Part shown: positions 42,275 to 52,619 of the stretch, piece by piece
How the letters are laid out: each line of letters begins with the position of its first letter
How positions within the stretch are numbered: position 1 is the stretch's first letter
Source of the DNA: CAWIOX01 sp963837775
GTDB taxonomy: Bacteria; Pseudomonadota; Gammaproteobacteria; Burkholderiales; Burkholderiaceae_D
Direction of reading: 5' to 3'
Assembly (NCBI GenBank): GCA_963837775.1
Contig: CAWIOX010000029.1
Coordinates: forward strand, 434,001 to 498,000
DNA: 64,000 bases
Notes under the pieces: generated by a model
Database searches by the model: none
The model's input: only the letters and a program-made list of their open reading frames with translations
What the model was told of the DNA's origin: nothing
Program-made: the position numbers and the translations under genes

Positions 42275-44867
42275 TCAATATTGCACCGCCGGCGCTGCCC
42301 TGCGTGATAGCCTCCGCCGCCCCATCCAGCGGTAAAAGGCCTGCTTGCTCAATTCGACCACAAACAGGTATCCAAGCACCATCGCCCCCAATATGAAATA
42401 GAACCTGGCTGGCGGCGGCACGAAGCCGAAATGTGCTCCCAGTGGCGTAAACGGCAGCAATACCGCTATTGCCACCACCGCCAGCGAGCTTGCAGTCAAC
42501 GCAGGATGGGCGCGGCTTTGCAGCGGATTGCCCCGGGTGCGGATGATGAAGATCACCAGCACCTGCGTGCACAGCGATTCGACGAACCAGCCGGTCTGGA
42601 ACAATTTCTCATCTGCCTGCAACAACACCAGCATCACGTAGAAGGTCAGAAAGTCGAACAACGAACTGACCGGCCCGATCACGAGCATGAAATTGCGAAT
42701 GAAATTCAGGTCCAGTACGCGCGGGCTGCGGACCTCATCTGAATCCACCTTATCCAGCGGAATCGGCACTTCCGAAATGTCGTAGAGAATATTGTTGAGC
42801 AGGATTTGGGTCGGCAACATCGGCAGGAAAGGCAGAAACAGCGCGGCGCCGGCCATGCTGAACATATTGCCGAAATTGGAACTGGTACCCATCATGATGT
42901 ACTTCATGATGTTGCCGAAGGTGCGTCGGCCTTCCAGCACGCCGGCGTGCAGCACATGCAGGTCCTGTTTCAGCAAGATCATGTCGGCGGCTTCCTTGGC
43001 CACATCCACGGCCGAATCCACCGACAGGCCGACATCGGCCGAATGCAGCGACGGCGCATCGTTGATGCCATCGCCCAGATAGCCGACCACATGGCCGCGC
43101 GCCTTGAGCGCCAGGATCACCCGTTCCTTCTGCGCCGGATTGACGCGGCAAAACAGGTTCGCCGTTTCCACCCTGGCGCGCAGGGCATGCTCGTCCATCT
43201 GCGCGATCTCGTTGCCCCTACCAGAAGCCCCGTTACCGGAATCTTCAATTGCGAACACAGATGTGCTGGGTGACCAGTTCGCTGTCGCCGGTCACGATCT
43301 TGATCGCAACGCCGACCTTGTCGAGCGCGGCAAGCGCAGCGCCGGCACTGGCTTTCGGCGGGTCGAGGAAAGCTGCAAATCCGGCGAGCACCAGCTCCGA
43401 TTCGTCACTCACGACCGCATGCGGATGATCCGGCGGCACCTGACGCCAGGCGATGCCCAGCACGCGAAAGCCTTCTTTTTCCAGCGCATGGTACTGGCAG
43501 TGGATCGCCGCCAGAGCCGATGCATCGGCAGCACGCGGCTCTGCGCCGTCTGCTTCATACTGGGTGCACAGCCCCACGATCTCGTCGGGCGCACCTTTCA
43601 CGACCAGCCAGCGCGTCTGCGCCGTTATCCAGCAGCACCGACACCCGGCGGCGCTCGAAGTCGAACGGCACTTCGTCGATTTTCTTCCAGGCACTCACGT
43701 CTGGATCTGTTCGTGGTTCAGGATCGCCTCATCCAGCGGACTCTTCAGGCCGGTTTCGAAAAAACTGTTGAGATAAGCCAGCTTCAGCACCCGCTCGCTG
43801 GAACTGCCTTGCTGCATCTACATGCTGTTCCAGTCGAATTTTCGCCTCGGTCAGGGTGCCGGTCTTGTCGGTACACAGCACATCCATCGAACCCAGATCC
43901 TGAATCGCCGCCAGGCGCTTGACGATCATCTGCTGCTTCGCCATGCGCAGCGCGCCGCGCGACAGCGTGACCGAGATCACCATCGGCAGCAGTTCCGGCG
44001 TCAGGCCGACCGCCAGCGCCACCGCAAACAGGAAGGAATCCAGCAAGGGCTTGTGGAGCAAGGTATTGACCAGCAGCACGAACATCACCATCAACATGGT
44101 CAACCGCATGATCAGCATGCCGAAGCGGCGGGTGCCGATCTCGAACGAGGTCGGCGGCGACTGGCGCGATACGCTGTCGGCGATTTCCCCGATCACGGTA
44201 TCGGCCCCGGTCTTGACCACCAGCACCCTGGCACTGCCGCTGATGACCGAGGTGCCCATGAACACCGCGTTGGTCGCATCCTGCGGATTGGTTGCATCGT
44301 CGGCCAGCGTGCCCGGCCGCTTCTCGACCGGATACGGCTCGCCGGTCAACAGCGCCTGCTTGACGAAAAAATTGCAGGCCTCGATGACGCGTCCATCCGC
44401 CGGAATCAGATTGCCGGCCGAAAGCAGCACCAGATCGCCGGGCACCACCTCCGCCACCGCCAGTTCCAGCGGCTTGCCGTCACGCAATACGATGGCCCGC
44501 ACCGAAACCGACAGGCGCAATTTCTCCGCCGCCGCATTGGCCCGGTATTCCTGGAAAAAATCCAGCGTGACGCTCAGAAGAACCATGAAGCTGATGATGA
44601 TGAAGTTGGTGAGCTCGCCGGTAAACGCCGACACCGTGCTGGCAACCAGCAGGATGATGACCAGCGGATTCTTGAAACGGGAGAAATACTGCCGCAGCAG
44701 TGATTTTTCCTGCCGTTCGCGCAACAGGTTGGGGCCGTATTTCGCCAGCCGCACTTTGGCCTCGGCAGCCGACAAGCCGGCGGCTTCGCTGGCAAGCTCA
44801 GCCGGACTGGTCGCCAGCGGTTCAAGCCACCATGGCCGTGACAGTTGGGGTTTATCGGCATATCCAT
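42275..44867 (-). CDS. mgtA: Magnesium-translocating P-type ATPase (MgtA type), at least five frame breaks
   Basis: P3B-type ATPase of about 865 residues that imports Mg2+ through the inner membrane. The phosphorylation motif DKTGTLTE, the preceding VGLTPELLPMVISVTLSRGA, the nucleotide-domain segment WLVVKGAPDEIVG, the hinge motif GYLGDGINDAPSL and the final membrane bundle are all present. Frame changes lie near 44850 (start MDMPIN to QLSRPWWLEP), 43815 (to SERVLKLAYLNSFF), 43695 (to SAWKKIDEVPFDFERRR), 43625, 43255 (to LKIPVTGLLVG) and 43205 (to NEIAQMDEHALRAR). The ATG at 44867 follows AAGGAAGGA. Coding is continuous apart from these single-base shifts. Confidence 0.88.
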
Positions 44868-45005
44868 ATTCCTTCCTTCGGTTCGACCAGACATGTTTGG
44901 CCTTGGTATTTTTGACATCCAGTGTATGCCTGTATGCTGGCAAGCAATAGTCTTCAGTCCTGACAGCCTCGTCGCCGCATCCCACAATATCCTGCGCCAA
45001 AAACA

Positions 45006-45039
45006 ACAATCCCCTATGGCTTGCACCACAGGGGATTGT
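45006..45039. terminator. Terminator-like stem-loop
   Basis: Stem ACAATCCCCT / AGGGGATTGT with a 14-base loop, followed by TTTA on the plus strand and by GTTTTTGG on the minus strand. On the minus strand it would lie downstream of the aceB relic, so it may be the old terminator of that lost gene. Confidence 0.6.
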
Positions 45040-45105
45040 TTTAACACGCGAACCGCAATTTAGACATCATTGCCGGAACGGGCAGGAAACTGCCCGTTTA
45101 TTTAT

Positions 45106-45235
45106 TTAAATCTCTTCGTACAGCGGCAGGATCAGGAATTCCGCGAAGTCTTCCGAAGTCGACATCTGCCCGATATTTTCGCAGCGCGATCATAGGTCGG
45201 ACCGCTTCCGGCGCCTTGTTTCCCCTTGACCGGCC
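45106..45235 (-). pseudogene. Relic of a second malate synthase 3' end
   Basis: About 130 bases closely match the last part of the intact aceB at 46861 onward, in the same orientation. Translated, it ends [20 protein letters not shown] and stop, against [20 protein letters not shown] in aceB. Upstream it keeps [11 protein letters not shown] before similarity fades. Many differences are synonymous, so it was a coding copy for some time. No start or catalytic part remains. Confidence 0.85.
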
Positions 45236-45357
45236 TGCATTTCAGGTTCGATGGAATCCAGAAATAGCGTTTATTTTGCACTATAGTTCAAATGCGAACG
45301 AGGCAAAGGCTGCTGCTAAGGCCGAACATCTGGTTCCGCCAACGAGACGAGTTTGCT

Positions 45358-46731
45358 ATGAGATACGAGAGCATCCTGGATGCGATTGGCCATACGCCCA
45401 TTGTGCGGCTCAATCGCTTGACCCAGCACTTGCGGTGCCGGCTCTATGCCAAGCTGGAATTCATGAACCCGGGCGGCTCGGTGAAGGACCGCATCGGCCA
45501 GTACATGGTGGCCGAGGCGGAGCGGCGTGGCGATATCGCCCCGGGCGCCACCATCATTGAGTGTACCTCCGGCAATACCGGCATGGGCTTGGCGCTGTTT
45601 GCCGCGGTACGCGGCTATAAGATGGCGTTCACCATCGCCGACAAGCAGTCGCGCGAGAAAGTCGACATGCTCAAGGCGATGGGTGCCGAAGTCATCGTCT
45701 GCCCCACCGACGTGCCGCCCGATCATCCGCGGATGTACATCCAGGTGGCGCGCCAGCTGGCGCAGGAAATCCCGAATGCCTTCCTGTGCAACCAGTACGA
45801 CAATCCGGACAACACGCTGGCACACTACGCCAGCACCGGCCCCGAGATCTGGCACGACACCGACGGCAAGATTACCCACTTCGTTTGCTGCATGGGCACC
45901 TGCGGCACCATCACTGGCACCGGGCGTTACCTGAAGGAGCAAAACCCGCAAGTCAAGGTGATCGGCGTCGATCCTGAGGGCTCGATCTTCTACGATCTGT
46001 TTCACCACGGCAAAATGGTCGAGCCGCATGTCTACAAGCTGGAAGGCATCGGTGAGGATTTCGTGCCGCTGGCGCTGGACTGGGCGGTCATCGACGACGT
46101 GATCCGGGTCGGCGACAAGGACAGTTTCCTGATGACACGCCGATTGGCCCGCGCCGAAGGAATCTTCGCCGGCGGTTCGTCCGGTGCCGCTCTGCTGGCG
46201 GCGCTGCAAGTGGCGCCGACGCTGGGTCCGGACGACCTGATGGTGGTGTTGCTGCCGGACGGCGGGCGCCAGTATCTGGGCAAGATTTACAGCGACGAGT
46301 GGATGCAGGAAAACCGCTACCTGGAAGCGCGACCGCAACTGACAGCCGCCGATCTGTTGCGAGCGAAACAGCCACGCCCGCTCGCTGTTGCAGCGCCGGC
46401 GGACAATTTGTTGAGCGCGATGCGCCGGATGCGCGACCTGTCGTGTTCGCAATTGCCGGTATTCGCGGACGGCCAGTTGCTCGGTACGCTGTTCGAGGAC
46501 GACGTGATTCAAGCGCTGCTGCAAGGCAAGCCACTGTCGGACCTGATCGTGCGGGAAATGCTGCGCGAGCCATTGCCGGTGCTGGGCTTGAATACGTCGC
46601 TGGAGGAGATCGCGCGGCGCATTGCGGGCCAAGTGCCGGCGGTGCTGATCACGACGGACGCCGGCTACGACATCCTCACCAAGGACGACTTGTTGCGCGC
46701 GCTGACGGCCACCATTGAAGAGCGGCCCTGA
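45358..46731 (+). CDS. Cystathionine beta-synthase with C-terminal CBS pair
   Basis: The 457-residue PLP enzyme condenses serine and homocysteine to cystathionine. The fold-II lysine lies in MNPGGSVKDRIG near residue 40, the phosphate-binding loop in TSGNTGMGLA near residue 73, and GGSSGAALLAAL near residue 260. A C-terminal pair of CBS domains (about residues 330-457) may bind an adenosyl ligand. A related use as an O-acetylserine-dependent cysteine synthase cannot be excluded. I use Met at 45358 (MRYESILDAIGHTPIVRLNR), which matches the family start; a longer ATG at 45292 is unlikely. It is flanked by the aceB relic and intact aceB, both on the opposite strand. Confidence 0.88.
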   Translation: MRYESILDAIGHTPIVRLNRLTQHLRCRLYAKLEFMNPGGSVKDRIGQYMVAEAERRGDIAPGATIIECTSGNTGMGLALFAAVRGYKMAFTIADKQSREKVDMLKAMGAEVIVCPTDVPPDHPRMYIQVARQLAQEIPNAFLCNQYDNPDNTLAHYASTGPEIWHDTDGKITHFVCCMGTCGTITGTGRYLKEQNPQVKVIGVDPEGSIFYDLFHHGKMVEPHVYKLEGIGEDFVPLALDWAVIDDVIRVGDKDSFLMTRRLARAEGIFAGGSSGAALLAALQVAPTLGPDDLMVVLLPDGGRQYLGKIYSDEWMQENRYLEARPQLTAADLLRAKQPRPLAVAAPADNLLSAMRRMRDLSCSQLPVFADGQLLGTLFEDDVIQALLQGKPLSDLIVREMLREPLPVLGLNTSLEEIARRIAGQVPAVLITTDAGYDILTKDDLLRALTATIEERP

Positions 46732-46807
46732 CAACCATGTGTTCTCTGCGAGCAAGGTGGAAGTCCACCGGTACGGATTTTCGCAACTTCTGGCGGCACG
46801 ATCAATA

Positions 46808-46842
46808 ATGCAAAAAACCGGCCGCAGCCGGTTTTTTTGCAT
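46808..46842. terminator. Bidirectional rho-independent terminator
   Basis: Near-perfect palindrome ATGCAAAAAACCGGC / GCCGGTTTTTTTGCAT with a CGCA loop, between the convergent cystathionine beta-synthase and aceB genes. T runs exist on both strands. It shares its core with the terminator at 42223-42246. Confidence 0.9.
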
Positions 46843-46860
46843 CGCAGGTACAGAAGCCCG

Positions 46861-48447
46861 TTAAATTTCTTCGTACAGCGGCAGGGTCAGGAATTCCGCG
46901 AAGTCTTCCGAGGTCGACATTTCCTCGAAAATCTGCGCAGCGCGGTCGTAGGTCGGGCCGCTGCCGGCGATTTCCTTCACCTTGACCAGTTCTTCCGGAA
47001 TCATCGCGCGCACCATGTCGGCAGTGACCTTGCGGCCATCTTCCAGCACGCCCTTGCTGGAGCGGATCCACTGCCAGACTTGCGAACGGCTGATTTCTGC
47101 GGTCGCCGCATCTTCCATCAGGTTGTGGATCGGCACGCAACCGTTGCCTGCCAGCCATGCGCCGAGGTAGTGGATGCCGACGTTGATGTTGTAACGCAGG
47201 CCGGCTTCGGTGATCGGCGCTTCCGGCTGGAAGTTCAGCAGGTCGGCCGCAGTCACGTTGATGTCCGGACGCTGCTTGTCGATCTGGTTCTTCTTGTCGC
47301 CCAGCACTTTGGTGAACTCGCCCATCGCCAGTTCAACCAGGCCCGGATGCGCAACCCAGCCGCCGTCGTAACCGTCGGTCGCGTCACGCGCCTTGTCGGT
47401 ACGCACGCCGCCCATTGCGATGTCGTTCTTGGCCGGATCGTTCTTGATCGGGATCAGCGCTGCCATGCCGCCGATCGCCGGCGCATTGCGCTTGTGGCAG
47501 GTTTTCAGCAACAGCAACGCGTAGGAACGCATGAACGGCGCGGTCATCGTTACCTTGGCGCGGTCGGCCAGGCAGAAGTCCTTGTCGTTCTTGAATTTCT
47601 TGATGCAGGAAAAGATGTAATCCCAGCGGCCGGCGTTCAGGCCGCTTGAGTGTTCGCGCAGTTCGTACAGGATTTCGTCCATCTCGAATGCGGCGAGGAT
47701 GGTTTCGATCAGCACGGTGGCCTTGATCGTGCCTTGCGGCAGGCCGAGTTCGTTCTGCGTCATCACGAAGATGTCGTTCCACAGCCGTGCTTCGAGGTGG
47801 CTTTCCATCTTCGGCAGGTAGAAATACGGGCCGGCGCCGCGCGCCAGTTGCTCCTTGGCGTTGTGGAACATGAACAGCGCGAAGTCGAAGATGCCGCCGG
47901 AGATGCGCTTGCCGTCGACCAGCACGTGCTTTTCGTCCAGATGCCAGCCGCGCGGGCGCACTACCAGCGTGGCGACTGTGTCGTTGAGCTTGTAGCTCTT
48001 GCCGTTCTGTTCCAGCGCGATGGTCTTGCGTACCGCGTCTTTCATGTTGATCTGGCCGGTGATCTGGTTTTCCCAGTTCGGCGTGTTCGAATCCTCGAAG
48101 TCGGTCATGTAGCTGTCGGCACCGGAATTCAGTGCGTTGATGACCATCTTGCGTTCGACCGGGCCGGTGATTTCGACGCGGCGGCATTCCAGCGCGGCCG
48201 GAATCGGCGCGATTTTCCAGTCGCCGTCGCGGATGTGCGCGGTTTCCGGCAGGAAGTCGGGCAGTTTGCCGGCGTCGAGTTCATTGGCGCGCACCACGCG
48301 CGCGGCCAGCAATTCCTGGCGGCGCGGCTCGAATGCGCGGGTCAGCTTGGCGACCAGCGCCAGCGCTTCAGGGGTCAGAATCTGTTCGTAGCCGGGGGCG
48401 ATCTCGCCCTTGATTTCCATGCCTGCTGGCAAAGTGATTTGCGTCAT
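46861..48447 (-). CDS. aceB: Malate synthase A
   Basis: The 528-residue enzyme condenses glyoxylate and acetyl-CoA to malate in the glyoxylate bypass. Segments [40 protein letters not shown] and [20 protein letters not shown] are those of the A form. The ATG at 48447 follows CAGGAGCACAAC, a good ribosome-binding site. The frame is intact. The 3' end is duplicated as a relic 1.6 kb to the left. No isocitrate lyase gene is in the window. A dehalogenase gene lies 60 bp upstream on the same strand and may be co-transcribed. Confidence 0.95.
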   Translation of the reverse strand: MTQITLPAGMEIKGEIAPGYEQILTPEALALVAKLTRAFEPRRQELLAARVVRANELDAGKLPDFLPETAHIRDGDWKIAPIPAALECRRVEITGPVERKMVINALNSGADSYMTDFEDSNTPNWENQITGQINMKDAVRKTIALEQNGKSYKLNDTVATLVVRPRGWHLDEKHVLVDGKRISGGIFDFALFMFHNAKEQLARGAGPYFYLPKMESHLEARLWNDIFVMTQNELGLPQGTIKATVLIETILAAFEMDEILYELREHSSGLNAGRWDYIFSCIKKFKNDKDFCLADRAKVTMTAPFMRSYALLLLKTCHKRNAPAIGGMAALIPIKNDPAKNDIAMGGVRTDKARDATDGYDGGWVAHPGLVELAMGEFTKVLGDKKNQIDKQRPDINVTAADLLNFQPEAPITEAGLRYNINVGIHYLGAWLAGNGCVPIHNLMEDAATAEISRSQVWQWIRSSKGVLEDGRKVTADMVRAMIPEELVKVKEIAGSGPTYDRAAQIFEEMSTSEDFAEFLTLPLYEEI

Positions 48448-48510
48448 GTTGTGCTCCTGAGATTAATTAAAAAAATAAGCAAAAATAAGCGGAAATAAAC
48501 GAAAACGTGA

Positions 48511-49194
48511 TTACAGACTGCGATTCTTTTCCACGAAGGCCGGCAAATCGGCCAGCGTACGACCTTCCCCGTGCGGTGCGACGCCCAATTCTTCCAGCGG
48601 CGCCGCGGCACGGTTGACCCAGAACGTGGTGAAACCGAACCAGGTTGCCCCGCACGCGTCCCAGCAATTGCTGGACACGAACAGGATATTCTTGACCGGC
48701 ACGCCGAATACGTCCGGCGCCAGTTGATACGCCTCGGGCGCGGTCTTGTATTTCTTCACCGCATCGACCGACAGGATGTGATGGAACAGGCCGCGCATGC
48801 CGGCCGCCTCGACCGCCGAATCCAGCATCTGCGGCGTACCGTTGGACAGCACCGCCAGTTTCAGGCCGCCGGCCTGCAACTGCTGCAGCACGCCCAGATT
48901 CTCCGGGAACGCCTGCAATTTCGCGTATTGCCCCATCAGGCTGTTCTGCGCTTCCAGCGTCAATTGCAGCTGAAGCTTCTTGCACGAAAAAACCAGCGCA
49001 TCCTGCGTCACTTCCCAGAACGGCTTGTACATGCTGCACAGCGTGCGCAAGCGGGTGTATTCGATCTGCTTGTCGCGCCACAATTCCGCCAGCGCCGTGC
49101 CGCGGCCGGGAAACCATTTTTCAGCGCGTGCGCCGATCGAATACACGTCGAACAGTGTTCCGTAGGCGTCGAAAGCGATGGCTTGAATTGGCAT
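48511..49194 (-). CDS. HAD-family (S)-2-haloacid dehalogenase-like hydrolase
   Basis: The 227-residue HAD protein of type II dehalogenase subfamily. The nucleophile aspartate is in IAFDAYGTLFDV near residue 8, the serine/threonine motif in LAVLSNGTPQMLDSA near residue 113, the lysine in SVDAVKKYKTAPEAY, and the last motif in LFVSSNCWDACGATWFGF. These match L-2-haloacid dehalogenases (SSNxWD). Natural substrates could be halogenated acids or another small organic acid. The Met at 49194 starts the conserved strand; a longer start adds four residues. It lies just upstream of aceB on the same strand. Confidence 0.87.
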   Translation of the reverse strand: MPIQAIAFDAYGTLFDVYSIGARAEKWFPGRGTALAELWRDKQIEYTRLRTLCSMYKPFWEVTQDALVFSCKKLQLQLTLEAQNSLMGQYAKLQAFPENLGVLQQLQAGGLKLAVLSNGTPQMLDSAVEAAGMRGLFHHILSVDAVKKYKTAPEAYQLAPDVFGVPVKNILFVSSNCWDACGATWFGFTTFWVNRAAAPLEELGVAPHGEGRTLADLPAFVEKNRSL

Positions 49195-49543
49195 GATGTG
49201 CGGCACAGCCCTTATTTACGTTCAGATTGGATTCAAGTATATTCAATTAAAAAAGACATAAACAGAACGATTTATCACTTTATCTTTGCGTTTTTGTCAC
49301 AAGTGGAACTGATACGATGCCAGCCTGGTTCGGTTCAACCGGATTTTGATGCTCGCGATGACGCTGGAAACGGCTGCAACCGGACTCCGGCACTGAAAAT
49401 ATACTCCATACTGTATTTTATTTAGCCCTTATAAACCATGCGGCAGAGTGGTGTTTTCATTGCATACTCCCGTAAATATTCATTAATTGCGGCTCGATGC
49501 GCGCCCTGCGGGGTGCCGGAGCGCACCAAGGCAGGATCGCGGC
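49195..49543. other. Intergenic region between dehalogenase and LysR genes
   Basis: A 349-bp divergent gap. It contains repeat copy B and presumably promoters for both directions. No other feature was recognised. Confidence 0.5.
49395..49488 (+). repeat. Dispersed intergenic element, copy B
   Basis: Plus-strand copy with TATACTCCATACTGTATTTT, then TAGCCCTTATAAACCATGCGG and, after the variable loop, GCATACTCCCGTAAATATTC. It ends about 55 bases before the LysR start, so it may lie in that gene's leader. Confidence 0.8.
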
Positions 49544-50452
49544 ATGGCCCATTTCAAACAGATATCCACTTTTGTCGAAGTCGCGGCGCGCGGCAGCCTG
49601 TCGGCCGCCGCACGCGCCGAGGGCGTGGCGCCGGCGATGATCGGGCGCCGGCTGGACGCGCTCGAAGAGCGGCTGGGCGTCAAGCTGTTGCAGCGCACCA
49701 CCCGCAAGATCGCGCTCACCAACGAAGGCGCATCCTTCCTCGAAGATTGCCAGCGCATCCTGACCGACCTGGAAGATGCGGAATCGTCCGTATCCGAGCG
49801 CAACTCGCGCGCCAGCGGCCACCTGACGATTTCAGCGCCGGCCGGATTCGGCCGCCAGCATGTGGCGCCGCTGGTGCCGTCCTTCCTGGCCGAGCATCGC
49901 GATGTCGCGCTGACGCTGAACCTGAACGACCGCGTGGTGGACCTGATCGGCGAAGGGATCGATGTCGCGATCCGCATCGCGTCGCTGTCGGACTCCAGCC
50001 TGATCGGGGTCAAGCTGGCCGACAACAAGCGCATCGTGGTCGCCGCGCCCGCCTATATCAAACGCTACGGCGCGCCGACCTCGCTGGACGATCTGGCAAA
50101 ACACAACTGCCTGGCGTTTTCCAGCGACGGCAGCCAGCGCGGCTGGACCTTCCGCCAGAACGGCAAGAACGTCACGCTGAAGGTGGCCGGCAACATGGTC
50201 TGCAATGACGGCGCGGTGCTGCACGACTGGGCGCTGTCGGGCAAAGGGCTGGCATGGCGCTCGCTGTGGGAAGTCGGCACCGAAATCGAATCGGGCCAAC
50301 TGGTGACGGTGCTCGACGAATTCGCCGCCCCCGGCAACGACATCTACGCGGTATTCGCGCAAAGACGCCATCTGGCGCTGCGCATCCGCGCCTTCGTCGA
50401 TTTCCTGCGGCATGCGTATGCGCAGCCGGATTACTGGCGCAATCAGCCGTAA
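49544..50452 (+). CDS. LysR-family transcriptional regulator
   Basis: The 302-residue regulator has an N-terminal helix-turn-helix (GSLSAAARAEGVAPAMIGRR, about residues 16-35) and a C-terminal substrate-binding domain starting near GHLTISAPAGFGRQHVAPLV. The subgroup is the CrgA-like one, whose effectors vary. The ATG at 49544 is chosen because the family start is AHFKQISTFVEVA; an upstream frame to 49487 is not conserved-looking. It is divergent from the dehalogenase-aceB pair, which it might control, and convergent with the hydroxyproline genes. Confidence 0.9.
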   Translation: MAHFKQISTFVEVAARGSLSAAARAEGVAPAMIGRRLDALEERLGVKLLQRTTRKIALTNEGASFLEDCQRILTDLEDAESSVSERNSRASGHLTISAPAGFGRQHVAPLVPSFLAEHRDVALTLNLNDRVVDLIGEGIDVAIRIASLSDSSLIGVKLADNKRIVVAAPAYIKRYGAPTSLDDLAKHNCLAFSSDGSQRGWTFRQNGKNVTLKVAGNMVCNDGAVLHDWALSGKGLAWRSLWEVGTEIESGQLVTVLDEFAAPGNDIYAVFAQRRHLALRIRAFVDFLRHAYAQPDYWRNQP

Positions 50453-50467
50453 AGATTGGCGTTAGCT

Positions 50468-51392
50468 CTACAGCTCCAGCGAGGCGATCGCGACCCGCGC
50501 CGCGGCCAGATCCCAGGCCGCCTGACCGACGGTCTTGAATACCGGCAGCGCTGCGCCGGGTTCGCTCCTGGTTGCCAGCACTGACGACAATTCGCGCACC
50601 CGGCTCCAGTCGACGTTGGCCTGCAGCAAATCCCCTGCCTCGTGCCGCGCGCCGCCCAGATCATCGACCACGACCTGCCGGCTGTGCAGCAGTTCGGGCG
50701 GGAACTCGGCCATGTCCGGCTTGAAGGCGCCGACCCCGATCGCCAGCGTGTCCGGCGCAATATGCGCTGGTATCACCGGCGTTCTGGAGGTGGTCAATGC
50801 GATCACCACATCGGTTGCCGGCAGCGCAGCTGTGCAAATCGGCTGCCGTCACCGCGATGGCCGTCACCTGCGGATGGCGCAACTGCAGCGCAGCGCAAAA
50901 CGCCTGTGCGCTGGCCAGCTTGCTGCCCGAGATCCAGAACTGCGCAACGCCGAAAAATTCGACCAGTGCATCGGCATGCGCGGCGGCCTGCGCGCCGGTG
51001 CCGATGATCAGGACCGACGATGGCGGCTTCGGGGCCAGGGTCTGAATCCCGAGCAGCGTGACTGCCGCAGTGCGGCGCGCGGTCACCGTCGGGCCATCCA
51101 GCAGGGCCAGCCGGCGGCCTGTTGCGGCGTCAAACACGACCACCTCGCCCTGGATCACCGGCAGGCCGTGCTGCGCATTGTTCGCATGGACCGTCACCAG
51201 TTTCGTGACGCCGAGATCGCTGCCGATCGCGGGCATGCAGAGCAACACGCTGGCGGGGTCGATCGTCACCACCAGCCGCTCCGGCGCCTGAATTTGCTTG
51301 GCGGCCAATTCGAGCGCCGCCTGCGCGACGGCCGGCACCAGCCTGGCGTAAGGCAGCGCCTGCGCCGTTTGGAGTGCGTTTAAAATTTTCAT
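50468..51392 (-). CDS. Delta-1-pyrroline-2-carboxylate reductase (ornithine cyclodeaminase family), one frame break
   Basis: Mu-crystallin/ornithine cyclodeaminase family protein of about 307 residues. The start is MKILNALQTAQALPYARLVP, the dinucleotide-binding motif is SVLIIGTGAQAAAHADAL near residue 120, and the second half has VIALTTSRTPVIPAHIAPDT. A break near 50818 diverts the main frame; removing one base gives ADLHAALPATDVVIAL and an end ARVAIASLEL at 50468. The next gene upstream is a trans-3-hydroxyproline dehydratase, 8 bp away, so this enzyme probably reduces the dehydratase product to L-proline with NAD(P)H. Confidence 0.85.
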
Positions 51393-51400
51393 GGGTGTCT

Positions 51401-52411
51401 TTAACGTAAAAAGAAGCCGGTGGGAAATGGGTCCGACTCTTCCAGCAGCCACTGGTTCGTGCTCATGATGTGCGCGGCGCCGGTCACTTCGGTCAGCGCG
51501 CCATCGAATTCGCCGACCTTGACGGCTTTGGTGACCTTGACCGCGAAATTGCTGCCGACAATGCTGCCGTTGACATAGGTTTTATTCAGCGCCAGCTGGC
51601 CGCGCAGGAACAATTGCGCGGCGCGGCCGGAGGTGCCGGTGCCGGTCGGCGAACGATCCACTTCGCGGTCGGCAAAGATGCAGACATTCGACTGGTCGGC
51701 GCCGGGGAAATTGGGCGCGCTGTCGATGATGGTGCCGTACAGCTGGTCCAGGCCCGGCTCCAGCGGATGCCGGATCTTCACCTTGGCGATGACGGCGGCC
51801 TTGGTTTCCGCACCAAGCTGGATCAATGAACGAACCAATTCCGGCTTCACCGTCAGACCGGCCTGCTCCGCATTGATGTAATAGTAGAATGCGCCGCCAA
51901 ACACGATGTCGCCGCGAATCTTGCCGAAACTGGGCGTCTCCACCTCCAGATCGCGCAGATAGATGAACGCCGGCACGTTCTTGAAGGTCACGTTGCCGGC
52001 GCGCTTGCCGTCCCATTCCACCTGGGCTTCGATGAAGCCGGCCGGCGAATCGAAGCCGATGCGGGTCAGCGGGCTGTGGCGCTCGACATAGCCCATCTCG
52101 ACCAGCACCTTGCCCAGCGCGATGATGCCGTGCCCGCACATGTCGCTGTAGCCTTCGTTGTGGATGAAGATCACGCCGAAATCGGCGGCCGGCGTGGTGG
52201 CCGGCAGCAGGTACGCGCCATACATGTCGGCATGGCCGCGCGGCTCGTTCATCAGGAACTGGCGCAGGTCGTCGCGGTTGGCCTTGAGCCAGGCGCGCTT
52301 TTCAAGAATCGTGTTGCCCGGCACCGGCGGCATGCCGGACACCAGGATGCGCAATGGCTCGCCGCCGGTATGCGCATCGATAGTCTGTATCGTGCGGGTG
52401 TAGCTCAGCAT
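51401..52411 (-). CDS. Trans-3-hydroxy-L-proline dehydratase
   Basis: The 336-residue member of the proline racemase family. The first catalytic position is Cys in YSDMCGHGI near residue 91. The second, Cys in racemases (SPCGTGT), is Thr here: DRSPTGTGTSGR near residue 255. That Cys/Thr pair is the known mark of trans-3-hydroxy-L-proline dehydratases, which release water to give delta-1-pyrroline-2-carboxylate. The ribosome-binding site GAGAGGA lies 7 bases before the ATG. It forms an operon with the downstream reductase and is divergent from a FadR-type regulator. Confidence 0.92.
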   Translation of the reverse strand: MLSYTRTIQTIDAHTGGEPLRILVSGMPPVPGNTILEKRAWLKANRDDLRQFLMNEPRGHADMYGAYLLPATTPAADFGVIFIHNEGYSDMCGHGIIALGKVLVEMGYVERHSPLTRIGFDSPAGFIEAQVEWDGKRAGNVTFKNVPAFIYLRDLEVETPSFGKIRGDIVFGGAFYYYINAEQAGLTVKPELVRSLIQLGAETKAAVIAKVKIRHPLEPGLDQLYGTIIDSAPNFPGADQSNVCIFADREVDRSPTGTGTSGRAAQLFLRGQLALNKTYVNGSIVGSNFAVKVTKAVKVGEFDGALTEVTGAAHIMSTNQWLLEESDPFPTGFFLR

Positions 52412-52573
52412 GGTGTCGTCCTCTCAATAAAATTTTGACCATCGGGGCAAGCTGCCCGGCAAATTTGCCGGGGCAAATACCGGCAAAGAAATACAATTAC
52501 GCTTGGTGCGCAGCGCGCATCTTGCACCGCCTGATCGGTGCAGACGCGCAAACAAGCCCCGCTCACCTCAATT

Positions 52574-52590
52574 TGGTTTTATTATAACCA
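52574..52590. promoter_or_regulatory. Candidate operator for the FadR-type regulator
   Basis: Imperfect palindrome TGGTTTTATTATAACCA in the divergent gap between the hydroxyproline dehydratase and the regulator, with a further TGGTT just after it. The TGGT-n-ACCA layout resembles sites of FadR/FCD regulators. It lies 30 bases before the regulator's ATG. Binding is inference. Confidence 0.45.
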
Positions 52591-52619
52591 CTTTGGTTCT
52601 TAAATAAATTCCAATTAAA

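Larger units (their letters stand above)
44868..45357. other. Intergenic region with a malate synthase relic
   Basis: A 490-bp stretch between the leftward mgtA start and the rightward cystathionine beta-synthase start. It holds a strong stem-loop (45006-45039), a smaller hairpin ACGGGCA / TGCCCGT (45078-45097) and a relic of an aceB 3' end (45106-45235). The last 120 bases should hold the promoter of the beta-synthase gene. Confidence 0.6.

Noticed and set aside
45316..46842. 508-codon minus-strand frame over the cystathionine beta-synthase gene
   Set aside because: It mirrors the real gene in a GC-rich region and has the Arg/His/Gln-rich composition of a shadow.
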